A stretch of DNA of 64,000 nt from contig NZ_LT629777.1 of assembly GCF_900105475.1 (NCBI RefSeq), positions 3,596,001 through 3,660,000 of the forward strand, read 5' to 3'. The notes below the pieces were generated by a model, which was not told the DNA's origin, ran no database searches, and saw nothing but the letters and a program-made list of their open reading frames with translations. The position numbers were made by a program, and so were the translations under genes. This stretch comes from Pseudomonas asplenii (GTDB lineage Bacteria > Pseudomonadota > Gammaproteobacteria > Pseudomonadales > Pseudomonadaceae). Of this stretch, positions 9,882 through 19,162 are shown in pieces (positions within the stretch are counted from its first letter, which is position 1; the number at the start of each line of letters is the position of its first letter).

Positions 9882-9970
9882 TGTGGGAGTCGGCTTGCTG
9901 GCGATAGCGGCGTGTCAGGCAACAGAGATGGGGTTGCCTGATCGCAATCGCCAGCAAGCCGGCTCCCACA
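9882..9970. repeat. REPIN (inverted REP pair)
   Basis: TGTGGGAGTCGGCTTGCTGG at the left and its inverted partner CCAGCAAGCCGGCTCCCACA at the right enclose an inner hairpin AGGCAAC/GTTGCCT. It lies between the convergent GntR gene and guaD and may also act as a transcription barrier. Confidence 0.8.
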
Positions 9971-9999
9971 GGGAGATGGGTGAGAGTCTGGATGGGTAA

Positions 10000-11304
10000 T
10001 CAGCGCTGGTGCACCCGATTTCCCGCCGCATAGGTCTGCAGCACGGTGCGGTCATCCCCCAGGGTCATCAACACGAACAGCTTCTCGGCAATGTCGCGGG
10101 CTTGCTGCAGGCGATAGCTCAGCAGCGGCGTGGCGTGATAATCGAGCACCAGGAAGTCGGCATCGCTGCCCGGCTGCAGGTCGCCGATCCGCTGTTCCAG
10201 GCGCAACGCCCGGGCGCCGCCGAGGGTCGCCAGGTACAGCGACTTGAACGGGCTCAACCGCGCCCCCTGCAACTGCATCACCTTGTAGGCCTCGTTCAGC
10301 GTATGCAGGATCGAGAAGCTGGTGCCCGCGCCGACATCCGTACCGATCCCCACATTGAGCTTGTGCTTCTCGGCCATCGGCAGGTTGAACAGGCCGCTGC
10401 CGAGGAAGAAGTTCGACGTCGGGCAGAACGCCACAGCCGAGCCGGTTTCGGCCAGCCGGGCGCATTCGTCGTCGCACAGGTGCACGCCGTGGGCGAACAC
10501 CGAGCGTTCGCCCAGCAACCGGTAATGGTCATATACGTCCAGGTAGCCCTTGCGCTCCGGGAACAGCTGCTTGACCCATTCGATTTCCTGCAGGTTCTCG
10601 CTGATGTGGGTCTGCAGGTACAGGTCTGGATACTCGCCGAGCAACTGGCCGGCGAGGGTCAGTTGTTCCGGGGTCGAGGTCGGTGCGAAACGCGGGGTCA
10701 CCGCATAGTGCAGGCGGCCCTTGCCGTGCCAGCGCTCGATCAGCGCCTTGCTTTGCGTGTAGCTTGATTCGGCAGTGTCGGTCAGATAATCCGGCGCGTT
10801 GCGATCCATCATCACCTTGCCGGCGATCATCCGCAGGTCGAGTTTGTGCGCCGCCTCGAAAAACGCCTCGACCGACTCCGGATGCACGCTGGCGAATACC
10901 AGCGCGGTGGTGGTGCCGTTGCGTAGCAGCTCCTTGATGAAGATATCCGCGACCTGGGCGGCATGGGCCGGGTCGGTGAACTGGCTTTCGCAGGGGAAGG
11001 TGTAGGTGTTCAGCCAGTCGAGCAGTTGCTCGCCATAGGCGCCGACCATGCCGGTCTGCGGCAGGTGGATGTGGGTGTCGATGAAGCCGGGGGTGATCAG
11101 GGCATCGGGGTAGTGGTTGATCTCGACGTCGGCTGCCAGGGTCGGCAGCAACTCGCTGGCGTGGCCGATGGCGCTGATCTTGCCGCCCTCGACCACCAGC
11201 AGGCCGTCCTCGAAATATTCGTAGGAGGCTTCGATGCCGACCTCGGCCGGGTCGGCGAGGCTGTGCAGCAGGGCGGCGCGGTAGGCTTTGCAGGTAGCAG
11301 GCAT
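10000..11304 (-). CDS. guaD: Guanine deaminase
   Basis: 434 residues, amidohydrolase that converts guanine to xanthine and ammonia. Metal-site and active-site blocks seen: PGFIDTHIHLPQTGMVGAYG, LQTHISENLQEIEW, VFAHGVHLCDDECA and GIGTDVGAGTSFS (His-x-His, His, His, Asp in the usual order). It is the last gene of the leftward xdhA-xdhB-xdhC-guaD unit, 8 bp after xdhC, so its product xanthine is passed to the adjacent dehydrogenase. Length and motifs are complete. Confidence 0.93.
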   Translation of the reverse strand: MPATCKAYRAALLHSLADPAEVGIEASYEYFEDGLLVVEGGKISAIGHASELLPTLAADVEINHYPDALITPGFIDTHIHLPQTGMVGAYGEQLLDWLNTYTFPCESQFTDPAHAAQVADIFIKELLRNGTTTALVFASVHPESVEAFFEAAHKLDLRMIAGKVMMDRNAPDYLTDTAESSYTQSKALIERWHGKGRLHYAVTPRFAPTSTPEQLTLAGQLLGEYPDLYLQTHISENLQEIEWVKQLFPERKGYLDVYDHYRLLGERSVFAHGVHLCDDECARLAETGSAVAFCPTSNFFLGSGLFNLPMAEKHKLNVGIGTDVGAGTSFSILHTLNEAYKVMQLQGARLSPFKSLYLATLGGARALRLEQRIGDLQPGSDADFLVLDYHATPLLSYRLQQARDIAEKLFVLMTLGDDRTVLQTYAAGNRVHQR

Positions 11305-11312
11305 GGTCTTTC

Positions 11313-12155
11313 TCAGTGTGTGGCTTGGCTGCGGCGCGAGGCGGGCAGCAGTTTGGCAATGGGTTCGGCACTCGCGCTGTGCTGGCCGAAATTCGCGTTG
11401 TAGGTGGCGATGATCTCGCCGGCGATGGAGATGGCAATTTCCACCGGCAGCTTGCCTTTGACTTCGGCCAGCCCCATCGGGCAGCGCATGCGTTGCAGCG
11501 CCGCGTTGTCGAAACCGCGTTCGCGCAGGCGGTGTTCGAATTTCACCCGCTTGGTCTTCGAGCCGATCAGGCCGAAGTAGATGAAGTCGTTGCGCTTGAG
11601 CAGGGCGGCGCTGAGCTCGAGGTCGAGCGGGTGGTTATGGGTCATGATCACGCAGTAGCTGCCGGCGGGCAGGTGGTCGATCTCTTCCAGCGGCTCGTCA
11701 CTGACGATCTTGCGCACACCGTCGGGAATCAGCGCGGGAAACTCCTGCTCACGGGAATCGATCCAGCGCACCCGGCAAGGCAGGCTGGCGAGCAGCGGGA
11801 CCAGCGCGCGGCCGACATGGCCCGCGCCGAACACGGCGATTTCCGCCTGCACCCGACCCATCGGTTCGAACAGCAGCACCGTCGCGCCGCCACAGCACTG
11901 GCCGAGGCTGGCGCCGAGGCTGAAGCGCTCCAGGCGGGTGCTCTGCTGGCCGCTGGCGAGCAGGTCGCGGGCGATCTGCGTGGCCTTGTATTCCAGGTGG
12001 CCGCCGCCGATGGTGTCGAAGGTGGCGGTCGCACTGACGACCATCTTCGAGCCGGCGTTGCGAGGGGTCGAACCCTGTTCCTCGATGATGGTCACCAGCA
12101 CGCAGGGTTGCCCCTGGTGCTGCAGGTCGGCGAGGGCGCTGAGCCAGTCATTCAT
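11313..12155 (-). CDS. xdhC: Xanthine dehydrogenase accessory protein XdhC
   Basis: 280 residues; binds molybdenum cofactor and helps insert its sulfurated form into xanthine dehydrogenase. Family features: LVTIIEEQGSTPRNAGSKMV near the N-terminus, GGGHLEYKA, the CCGGA segment, a Rossmann-type VFGAGHVGRALVPLL, and MTHNHPLDLELSAALL. The ATG at 12155 overlaps the xdhB 3' end by 8 bp, which fits translational coupling. A longer upstream frame exists but lacks homology. Confidence 0.92.
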   Translation of the reverse strand: MNDWLSALADLQHQGQPCVLVTIIEEQGSTPRNAGSKMVVSATATFDTIGGGHLEYKATQIARDLLASGQQSTRLERFSLGASLGQCCGGATVLLFEPMGRVQAEIAVFGAGHVGRALVPLLASLPCRVRWIDSREQEFPALIPDGVRKIVSDEPLEEIDHLPAGSYCVIMTHNHPLDLELSAALLKRNDFIYFGLIGSKTKRVKFEHRLRERGFDNAALQRMRCPMGLAEVKGKLPVEIAISIAGEIIATYNANFGQHSASAEPIAKLLPASRRSQATH

Positions 12156-14532
12156 GGGCACCTCCTGATTGTTCAGCCTTGGCCTGGCGCATCTGCTCGC
12201 AGCCCCACAGCACCCGCTCCGGCGTCGCCGGCGCGTCGATCTTCGGCTGCAGCCGATAGTCGGCGATACTCGCCACCGCATCCTTCAAGGCACACCATAC
12301 GGCAATCCCGAGCATGAACGGCGGTTCACCCACGGCCTTGGAATGGAACACCGTGTCCTCTGGATTCTTGCGGTTCTCCACCAGCTTGACCCGCAGGTCG
12401 CTCGGCATGTCCGCCACCGCCGGGATCTTGTAGCTGGCCGGGCCGTTGGTCATCAGCTTGCCCTTGGCGTTCCACACCAGTTCCTCCATGGTCAGCCAGC
12501 CCATGCCCTGGATGAAACCACCCTCGACCTGGCCGATGTCGATGGCCGGGTTCAGCGAAGCGCCGACGTCATGCAGGATGTCGGTGCGCAGCATCTTGTA
12601 CTCGCCGGTCAGGGTGTCGACGATCACCTCGGCGCAGGCCGCGCCATAGGCGTAGTAGTAGAACGGTCGGCCACGGGCCTGGCTGCGGTCGTAGTAGATC
12701 TTCGGGGTCTTGTAGAAACCGGTGCTGGACAGCGACACCTGGGCTAAATAGGCCTGCTGGACCAGTGCCTCGAAGGTCAGGATCCGGTCGCGGGCCCGCA
12801 CATGACCGCTGCGGAATTCGACATCCTCCTCGCTGACCTGGTAGTGCCGCGCGGCAAACTCCACCAGCCGTTGCCGGATGATCTCGGCAGCATTCTGCGC
12901 CGCCTTGCCGTTCAGGTCGGCGCCACTGGAGGCGGCGGTGGGCGAGGTGTTCGGGACCTTGTCGGTGTTGGTCGCGGTGATCTGCACCCGATCGATTTCC
13001 ACCTGAAACACTTCGGCCACCACCTGGGCGACCTTGGTGTTCAGGCCCTGACCCATCTCCGTGCCGCCGTGGTTCAGGTGGATACTGCCATCGGTGTAGA
13101 CGTGTACCAGCGCGCCAGCCTGGTTGAGGAAGCTGGCGGTGAAGGAAATACCGAATTTCACCGGGGTCAGCGCCAGGCCCTTTTTCAGGATCGGGCTGTG
13201 GGCGTTGTAACGGCGAATGGTCTCCCGGCGTTCGGCGTACTGGCTGCTGGCTTCCAGTTCGGCGGTCATTTCTTCGAGCAGGTTGTGTTCGACGGTCTGG
13301 TAGTAATGGGTGACGTTACGCTCGGTCTTGCCGTAGTAGTTGATCTTGCGTACCGCCAGTGGATCGAGGCCGAGGTGGCGGGCGATGTGATCCATCACTT
13401 CCTCGATGGCAACCATCCCCTGCGGGCCGCCGAAGCCGCGGTAGGCGGTGTTCGAGGCGGTGTGGGTCTTGCAGCGATGGCCGTTGATCGTCGCGTCGCC
13501 CAGGTAATAGGCGTTGTCGGCGTGGAACATCGCCCGGTCGACGATGGAGGCCGAGAGGTCCGGCGAGTAACCGCAGTTGCCGGCCAGCTCCAGGTTGATC
13601 CCGTGCAGTCGGCCACGGCTGTCGAAGCCGACGTCGTACTCGATGTAGAACGGATGGCGCTTGCCGGTCATCAGCATGTCTTCGACCCGAGGCAGGCGCA
13701 TCTTGGTCGGTTGTCCGGTCAGGTGCGCAATCACCGCGCACAGGCACGCCGGGCTGGCTGCCTGGGTTTCCTTGCCGCCGAAGCCGCCGCCCATGCGGCG
13801 CATGTCGACCACCACCTTGTTCATCGACACATCGAGCACTTCGGCCACCAGCTTCTGCACTTCGGTGGGGTTCTGCGTCGAGCAGTAGACGATCATCCCG
13901 CCGTCTTCGGTGGGCATCACCGAGGAAATCTGGGTTTCCAGGTAGAAGTGCTCCTGGCCGCCGATATGCAGGCTGCCCTGGATCCGCTGTTCGGCGCTGG
14001 CCAGCGCGGCGGCCGAGTCGCCACGCCGGTGGGTATGGCTGTCGAGGACGAAGTGCCGCTTGCGCAGGGCCTCGACCACATCCAGCACCGGCTCCAGGTC
14101 CTCGTACTCGACAAGGGCGGCCATGGCGGCCTGGCGTGCGGTTTCCATGTCCCGAGCGGCAACGGCGAGCACCGGCTGGCCGACGAACTCGACCTTGTCG
14201 ATGGCCAGCAACGGGTCGCCGGGCAGCAGCGGGCCGATGTCCTTGAGGCCGGGGATATCCTCATGGGTGATGACAATACGTACACCGTCGAAGGCCAGGC
14301 AGGGCGTGGTGTCGATCCGCAGGATGCGCGCATGGGCGCGGTCGGACAGCCGCGCATAGACATGCAACTGGTTGGGGAACTCCAGGCGGTCGTCGATATA
14401 CACCGCTTCGCCGGTCACGTGCTTGTCGGCGCTCTCGTGCCTGACGCTACGACCGACGCCGGTGGTCAGGTCCCGGGCAAACAGCTCGGCGAGTTCGGCC
14501 TGGTTTTTTTCCGCAACACGATGGTTAGACAT
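12148..14532 (-). CDS. xdhB: Xanthine dehydrogenase, molybdopterin-binding (large) subunit
   Basis: 794 residues, the usual size for the bacterial large subunit. It oxidises hypoxanthine to xanthine and xanthine to urate. The N-terminal a/b hammerhead domain begins near SADKHVTGEAVYIDD; molybdenum-pterin motifs include MGGGFGGKETQA, AYRGFGGPQGM, GGTEMGQGLNTK, and the C-terminal VGEPPFMLG with the region of the catalytic Glu. Overlaps xdhA by 8 bp and xdhC by 8 bp, in one operon. No truncation or frameshift seen. Confidence 0.94.
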   Translation of the reverse strand: MSNHRVAEKNQAELAELFARDLTTGVGRSVRHESADKHVTGEAVYIDDRLEFPNQLHVYARLSDRAHARILRIDTTPCLAFDGVRIVITHEDIPGLKDIGPLLPGDPLLAIDKVEFVGQPVLAVAARDMETARQAAMAALVEYEDLEPVLDVVEALRKRHFVLDSHTHRRGDSAAALASAEQRIQGSLHIGGQEHFYLETQISSVMPTEDGGMIVYCSTQNPTEVQKLVAEVLDVSMNKVVVDMRRMGGGFGGKETQAASPACLCAVIAHLTGQPTKMRLPRVEDMLMTGKRHPFYIEYDVGFDSRGRLHGINLELAGNCGYSPDLSASIVDRAMFHADNAYYLGDATINGHRCKTHTASNTAYRGFGGPQGMVAIEEVMDHIARHLGLDPLAVRKINYYGKTERNVTHYYQTVEHNLLEEMTAELEASSQYAERRETIRRYNAHSPILKKGLALTPVKFGISFTASFLNQAGALVHVYTDGSIHLNHGGTEMGQGLNTKVAQVVAEVFQVEIDRVQITATNTDKVPNTSPTAASSGADLNGKAAQNAAEIIRQRLVEFAARHYQVSEEDVEFRSGHVRARDRILTFEALVQQAYLAQVSLSSTGFYKTPKIYYDRSQARGRPFYYYAYGAACAEVIVDTLTGEYKMLRTDILHDVGASLNPAIDIGQVEGGFIQGMGWLTMEELVWNAKGKLMTNGPASYKIPAVADMPSDLRVKLVENRKNPEDTVFHSKAVGEPPFMLGIAVWCALKDAVASIADYRLQPKIDAPATPERVLWGCEQMRQAKAEQSGGAHE

Positions 14533-15979
14533 AAGCGGTCACCCGAGTCTCGATATGCGGCGTTTGCAGTTCGATGAAGTATTTGCGCAGCAGGTTCTGG
14601 GCACTGAGCAGGCGGTATTCTTTGCTGGCGCGAAAGTCCGACAGCGGGGTGAAATCCTCGGCCAGTGCCGCGCAGGCGCGTTCGACGCTGGCCTGGCTCC
14701 AGGGCTGGCCGACCAGTGCGGTTTCGCAGGCCCGGGCCCGTTTTGGAATCGCCGCCATGCCCCCGAAGGCGATCCGCGCCTCGGCCACCACACCCTTGTC
14801 GATCCGCAGGTTGAACGCGGCACAGACCGCGGAAATATCGTCGTCCAGCCGCTTGGACACCTTGTAGGCGCGGAACTGCCAGTCGGCGCTGGCGCGGGGC
14901 AGGATGACCTTCTCGATGAATTCGCTGTCCTGGCGGGCGGTCACCCGGTAGTCGATGAAATAGTCTTCCAGCGCCAGGGTGCGGCTTTCGGCGCCCTTGC
15001 GCAGGACCAGTTGGGCGTTCAGGGCGATCAGCAGGGGCGGCGAGTCACCGATGGGCGAGGCGTTGCCGATATTGCCGCCGAGGGTGCCCTGGTTGCGGAT
15101 CTGCAGCGAGGCGAAGCGTTGCAGCAACTCGCCGAAATCCGGGTATTCGGCTTGCAGTACGGCATGGCAATCGGACAGCGGCACGGCCGCGCCGATTTCC
15201 AGGCGGTCGTCGAAACGCTCGATACGCTTGAGTTCGGCCACCTGGCCAACATGGATCATCACCGGCAGCGGGCGGTGGAACTGGGTGACCTCCAGGGCCA
15301 GGTCGGTGCCGCCGGCCAGCAGCCGGGCCTGTGGATAGGATTCGTACAGCTCGGCCAGGTCGGCGACGGTCAGCGGCACCAGGCAACGCTTGTCGCCACT
15401 GTTCAGTTCGCCGGTGTCGCGGGGGGCGATGCCTTTCAGGCGGGCGATGGTCTGCGCTTCATGGGCGTCGAACTGGTCGACGGGCTTGTTGCAGCAGGCC
15501 TGTTCGGCAGCGGCGAGGATCGGCCGGTAGCCGGTGCAGCGGCACAGGTTGCCCGCCAGGGCCTCGTGGGCCTGGTGGCTGTCCGGAGCCTGGCTGTTCT
15601 TCTGCAGGGCGAACAACGACATGACGAAGCCCGGTGTGCAGAAGCCGCATTGCGAACCGTGACAGTCGACCATGGCCTTTTGCACGCTGTGCAACTGGCC
15701 CTGGTGCTTGAGGTCCTCGACGCTGAGCAGTTGCTTGCCGTGCAGTGTCGCGACGAAGGTCAGGCACGAATTGAGGCTGCGATAACGGATGCGCTCGGTG
15801 CCGGTTTCATCGCAGTGCAACTCGCCGACCACCACGGTGCAGGCGCCGCAGTCGCCGCTGGCGCAGCCCTCTTTGGTGCCGGGGCGACCCAGATGTTCAC
15901 GCAGGTAATTGAGCACCGTCAGGTTCGGGTCCAGGGTGTGCTCGCTACGGAGTTCCTGATTGAGTAGAAACTGGATCAC
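14525..15979 (-). CDS. xdhA: Xanthine dehydrogenase, Fe-S/FAD (small) subunit
   Basis: 484 residues. The N-terminal 2Fe-2S ferredoxin domain has GCASGDCGACTVV; the second 2Fe-2S domain has QCGFCTPGFVMSL and GNLCRCTGYRPI; the FAD domain has LLAGGTDLALE and the GGNIGNASPIGD loop. It transfers electrons from the Mo subunit to NAD+. The start is taken as GTG 15979 (VIQFLLNQ) because a GAGG ribosome site sits 6 nt before it and homology starts there; an ATG-initiated frame 72 bp further out is less likely. First gene of the operon. Confidence 0.93.
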   Translation of the reverse strand: MIQFLLNQELRSEHTLDPNLTVLNYLREHLGRPGTKEGCASGDCGACTVVVGELHCDETGTERIRYRSLNSCLTFVATLHGKQLLSVEDLKHQGQLHSVQKAMVDCHGSQCGFCTPGFVMSLFALQKNSQAPDSHQAHEALAGNLCRCTGYRPILAAAEQACCNKPVDQFDAHEAQTIARLKGIAPRDTGELNSGDKRCLVPLTVADLAELYESYPQARLLAGGTDLALEVTQFHRPLPVMIHVGQVAELKRIERFDDRLEIGAAVPLSDCHAVLQAEYPDFGELLQRFASLQIRNQGTLGGNIGNASPIGDSPPLLIALNAQLVLRKGAESRTLALEDYFIDYRVTARQDSEFIEKVILPRASADWQFRAYKVSKRLDDDISAVCAAFNLRIDKGVVAEARIAFGGMAAIPKRARACETALVGQPWSQASVERACAALAEDFTPLSDFRASKEYRLLSAQNLLRKYFIELQTPHIETRVTAYV

Positions 15980-16006
15980 GGAAAGCCTCGCAGACTCATT
16001 ATTGTT

Positions 16007-16073
16007 ATTGACCGATGAGCAGAATCTAGTGGGGTCTGACTTTTCGGTCAATAAATTTCTGACTTAAAGGTCA
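16007..16073. promoter_or_regulatory. Repeated TGAC-N6-GTCA motif upstream of xdhA
   Basis: TCTGACTTTTCGGTCA (16035-16050) and TCTGACTTAAAGGTCA (16058-16073) are direct repeats with a 23-bp period; each contains TGAC-N6-GTCA. ATTGACCGA (16007-16015) is in addition a perfect 9-bp inverted match to TCGGTCAAT (16044-16052). The cluster lies 28-94 bp before the xdhA start, where an operator is expected. The regulator is unknown; the GntR proteins in this window are candidates. Confidence 0.55.
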
Positions 16074-16144
16074 GGTTTTTTGGGGCAGATGAACCCTGTT
16101 CTATTCGATTGGGTTTCGGGCGTAGGGAGAAGCTGGGTTCGTGG

Positions 16145-16180
16145 GCCGGGTTTGAGCGCCTATTCACGGTCAAACCCGGC
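16145..16180. terminator. Hairpin downstream of the terpene operon
   Basis: Perfect 11-bp stem GCCGGGTTTGA/TCAAACCCGGC with a 14-nt loop, about 44 bp past the methyltransferase stop. There is no long U-run on the minus strand, so it may be a weak terminator or an mRNA 3' stabiliser. Confidence 0.5.
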
Positions 16181-16223
16181 TTCTACCGAGAGTCTAGATG
16201 CGTATTGCGTGCCAGGTCGGTAT

Positions 16224-17075
16224 TCACGGCAGCCTGTCGGCCGCGATCAACAGGTAATGGAAGCTGCCTTCTTCATAGGCCTCGATAAAGGCGTCCTCCA
16301 CGCCGGTGGCCAGCGAGGAGGTTCGCCGCAGTTTCCAGTACGGCAGGGTCTGGGCTGTCAGGTCCGCCACCTCGACCACCTGGAAGCCCTGTGCCTTCAA
16401 TTCGCGCAGGTACTCGTTGTAGGAGTGTACGTTGCAACCATAGCGTGCATTGATGATGCTGACCGCCGCCGACGGCATGCCAAAGCGCTCGCTCCAGGCC
16501 CCGGTGATTGTCACATAGCGTCCACCCCGGCGAAGGATGCGCCGGTATTCGGTGAACAGGGGAGCCAGGTCGACATACATGGTCGACTCGTTGTTCCAGA
16601 CCGCCTGGAACCGGGCATCCTCGAAGTACGTGTCGAGCATGTTGCGCAGGTGGAAATGCACCCGGTCCGCCACGCCGCGCTCGGTGGCGCACTGATTGGC
16701 GAAATCCACCTGCTTCTGCGAAATGGAAATGCCATCGACCTGGCAACTGAATCGCCGGTTGGCCATCAGGCTGCTGCCACCCCGGCCTGAGCCGGAGTCG
16801 AGCAGATGATCGCCAGGCCTGATGGTCCCGAGGTGATCGAGCAGGAAATCGGCCTGCGCGGTCTCCAGTCGATGCAGTTCGGCGGTCACGCGTTGCTGGT
16901 AGCCGTCGGTCGTGTCGGCGCCGATGGCCGTGGTGTCGACGTCACCGATGCCGTAGTGGTGGTGATAGAGCCCGTCGATATCGCCCAGCAGGAGATTGAC
17001 GGGGTTCTGCTCGCGGTTCCAGTAATCGGCGATCGATTGCTGGTAGGGCGTCTGGATGGCGTGATCTCTGGTCAT
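16224..17075 (-). CDS. Geranyl diphosphate 2-C-methyltransferase
   Basis: 283 residues, SAM-dependent class I methyltransferase. It would methylate C2 of geranyl diphosphate to give the C11 precursor of 2-methylisoborneol-type terpenoids. The SAM motif LLDSGSGRGG is at about 91-100, and WNNESTMYVDL and TITGAWSERFG are typical of this subfamily. Its neighbour, 19 bp upstream in the same direction, is the matching terpene cyclase, which strongly supports the assignment. A free-standing pair between purine genes and smc suggests an acquired or variably present cluster. Confidence 0.88.
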   Translation of the reverse strand: MTRDHAIQTPYQQSIADYWNREQNPVNLLLGDIDGLYHHHYGIGDVDTTAIGADTTDGYQQRVTAELHRLETAQADFLLDHLGTIRPGDHLLDSGSGRGGSSLMANRRFSCQVDGISISQKQVDFANQCATERGVADRVHFHLRNMLDTYFEDARFQAVWNNESTMYVDLAPLFTEYRRILRRGGRYVTITGAWSERFGMPSAAVSIINARYGCNVHSYNEYLRELKAQGFQVVEVADLTAQTLPYWKLRRTSSLATGVEDAFIEAYEEGSFHYLLIAADRLP

Positions 17076-17094
17076 GTGCCGGTTCCTTGCGGTG

Positions 17095-18099
17095 TCACGG
17101 TTGGTGATAGCGCGGGCACCAGTCGTGCCACGCGAGTGAACCTCCCATCCACGCTCGGACTTCCTGCAGATAACGTTGCAGCTCTACCGACGGCTCGCTT
17201 TCGAGCCCTTGGCATGCGACCTCGAAATCGCGGGCGAGATTATTGTGCAGGGCCACCGCCATGGCGACGGCCTCGCTTTGCGAACAGTGGTGCTCGGCGG
17301 CCATTACCAGCACCAGGTTGCCCATGGGCATCCCGTCCGCCGCTTCCTTGCCGGCCGAATACAGGTCATTGACGATCACCGCCGCCAGGCCGGCCTGGAG
17401 CAGGGCCTGGCGTACCCGTGGCGAGTAGAAGATATTCGCCGGCAGCTCATAGCCGCCGGCGATGTCGATCAGCATCTGTGAGGTCTGGAAGCTGTCGAAC
17501 TGCCGGGTGGCGAGGTATTCCCAGGTCGACGGGCAAACGCCCCGGCGTTTCCATTCGCCATAGACCGTCCAGCTCATGAACATGCCAAATGCGGTGTGGC
17601 AGACCCGTCCCACCTGGGCCGGCGAGGCCAGTCGGCGCAACTGCTCGGTGGCCGAGCGGAGGGCCATCAGTACCGGGTCGTCGGTCCACTGTTCTTCGAG
17701 CTGGCGCGTGTAATCGCCCGCCGGTGCCAGCTGGCTCATGGCTGCCATGGCCCGGGACAGTCTCTCGCAGAGGAATTCGGGCCGCGCCCCCAGGCTTTCG
17801 TCGTCGGCGTAGTAGTCGTCGGCCATCCACCAGGCCGCGTTCAACTGGGCGCACAGCAGCAGGCGGTCGAGGTCGCCAGCGCCGACATAACACGAGGCGA
17901 CGAAGCGCCCAAGGCTCATCCGGCACACCGCATTCAAGGCTTCATTGCCAAAGCCCACCTGCCGCATCCACGCAACCAGGCGCTCGTCGATTGCGTCCGC
18001 CAGCACTTCGTCGTGCCGTTGGCGGGTGGGGCAGTAGAGCCGTGGTGCGGTACCGTCGCCCCATGACTGTTGCAGGTATGGCTGGGGAACCCATGGCAT
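17095..18099 (-). CDS. 2-methylisoborneol / 2-methylenebornane synthase-type terpene cyclase
   Basis: 334 residues, class I terpene cyclase that converts 2-methyl-GPP to a bornane-type volatile. The Mg-binding acidic motif is ADDYYADDE (Asp94-Asp95 and following) and the second metal motif is NDLYSAGKE (Asn244, Ser248, Glu252). It is much shorter than streptomycete 2-MIB synthases, lacking their long proline-rich N-terminal extension. P. fluorescens homologues are known to make 2-methylenebornane; which product is made here cannot be told from sequence. The ATG at 18099 is chosen because of AAGGGAGG 9 nt before it. Confidence 0.88.
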   Translation of the reverse strand: MPWVPQPYLQQSWGDGTAPRLYCPTRQRHDEVLADAIDERLVAWMRQVGFGNEALNAVCRMSLGRFVASCYVGAGDLDRLLLCAQLNAAWWMADDYYADDESLGARPEFLCERLSRAMAAMSQLAPAGDYTRQLEEQWTDDPVLMALRSATEQLRRLASPAQVGRVCHTAFGMFMSWTVYGEWKRRGVCPSTWEYLATRQFDSFQTSQMLIDIAGGYELPANIFYSPRVRQALLQAGLAAVIVNDLYSAGKEAADGMPMGNLVLVMAAEHHCSQSEAVAMAVALHNNLARDFEVACQGLESEPSVELQRYLQEVRAWMGGSLAWHDWCPRYHQP

Positions 18100-18500
18100 G
18101 AGCAGTTGCCTCCCTTGCAAAAGCCGATATCACGGACTTTCCAACGGGCACTCAAGAGGCGAAGGGCTTGACGACTACGACGGACCGGACGAATGGTGGT
18201 CCACAGGGCGGGAGGGGGATCGTTCATCGAGCGGCGGATGCAGGACCCTCCAGCACCAGACACTACCTGAGAAGCTTGCGAGCATCCTCTGGGCGCAACG
18301 TTCGATCGACCACATGGACCCATCGACACCGTGCGGCGGTGTGAGAGGGGAATTTCATAGCATGGCGAAAATGCGCCTGTCAACAAACCGTGCCGATCAC
18401 CCGGAATCCGCCACATCCAGACACTTGGCCCTGCGCCATCACGTAGCAATTGCGTTACACTGCACGGCTTGCACTGAGCCAAGATTTTTGAAGGTAAACC
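18100..18500. other. 401-bp divergent intergenic region
   Basis: Lies between the leftward terpene operon and the rightward GntR gene and should hold both promoters. No convincing gene, REP or palindrome was recognised. Confidence 0.5.
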
Positions 18501-19160
18501 ATGACGTTCAAGGCGCCGGACAGCCTCGCCGAGCAAATCGCTCACCACCTCGCCGAACGCATCATTCGCGGTGAACTCAAACCCGGGGAGCGCATCCAGG
18601 AACAGAAGGTCACGCTGGCGCTCAATGTCAGCCGTGGCTCCGTGCGCGAAGCCTTGCTGATCCTCGAACGCCGCCATCTGATCGCCATCCTGCCGCGCCG
18701 TGGCGCCCACGTGACCGAGCTGACCGCCCACAAGGTGCAGAGCCTGTGCACCCTGATGAGCGAGCTGTACATCCTGCTCGGTAACGCCGTGGCCCAGCGC
18801 TGGCAGGTGCAGGCCGACCTTGCACCCTTCCTGCAACTGCAGCAGCGCCTGAGCGCCAGCTACGAGCGCCAGGACATCCGCACCTTCGTCGAAGACAGCT
18901 TCAACGTGATGCGTGCCGCGTATCCGTTTGCCGACAACCCGTACCTGCAGGAAACCGTCGAGAACCTCCAGCCGGCCATGAGCCGCGCCTACTACCTGGC
19001 ACTGGAGCGGCGCAAGGCGGAAATGAGCGAGTACCTGGAACTGTTCTCCCGGCTGCTGGCGGCGGTGCTGGCCCGCGACCTGCCGCTGATCCGCTCGGTG
19101 CTGATCAGCTACGCCCAGCGCAGTTGTGACATCGTGCTGTCTGCCCTGGCGGTCGATTAA
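18501..19160 (+). CDS. GntR-family transcriptional regulator, FCD subgroup (smc-linked)
   Basis: 219 residues. The winged helix at about 8-75 (QEQKVTLALNVSRGSVREALLILERR) is followed by an all-helical FCD-like domain that is short and has fewer metal-type histidines than the 9.1-kb regulator. Its stop is 2 bp before the smc start, so the two are co-transcribed. A GntR gene directly before smc appears to be a stable Pseudomonas arrangement. Target genes unknown; the divergent terpene operon is an obvious candidate. Confidence 0.85.
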   Translation: MTFKAPDSLAEQIAHHLAERIIRGELKPGERIQEQKVTLALNVSRGSVREALLILERRHLIAILPRRGAHVTELTAHKVQSLCTLMSELYILLGNAVAQRWQVQADLAPFLQLQQRLSASYERQDIRTFVEDSFNVMRAAYPFADNPYLQETVENLQPAMSRAYYLALERRKAEMSEYLELFSRLLAAVLARDLPLIRSVLISYAQRSCDIVLSALAVD

Positions 19161-19162
19161 AC

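Noticed and set aside
9882-9970. CRISPR-like repeat
   Set aside because: Only two inverted REP copies with no spacer series; a REPIN. No CRISPR array or cas gene is present in the window.
12802-14577. A 591-codon frame antisense to xdhB
   Set aside because: Same shadow effect; xdhB on the other strand has all expected motifs.
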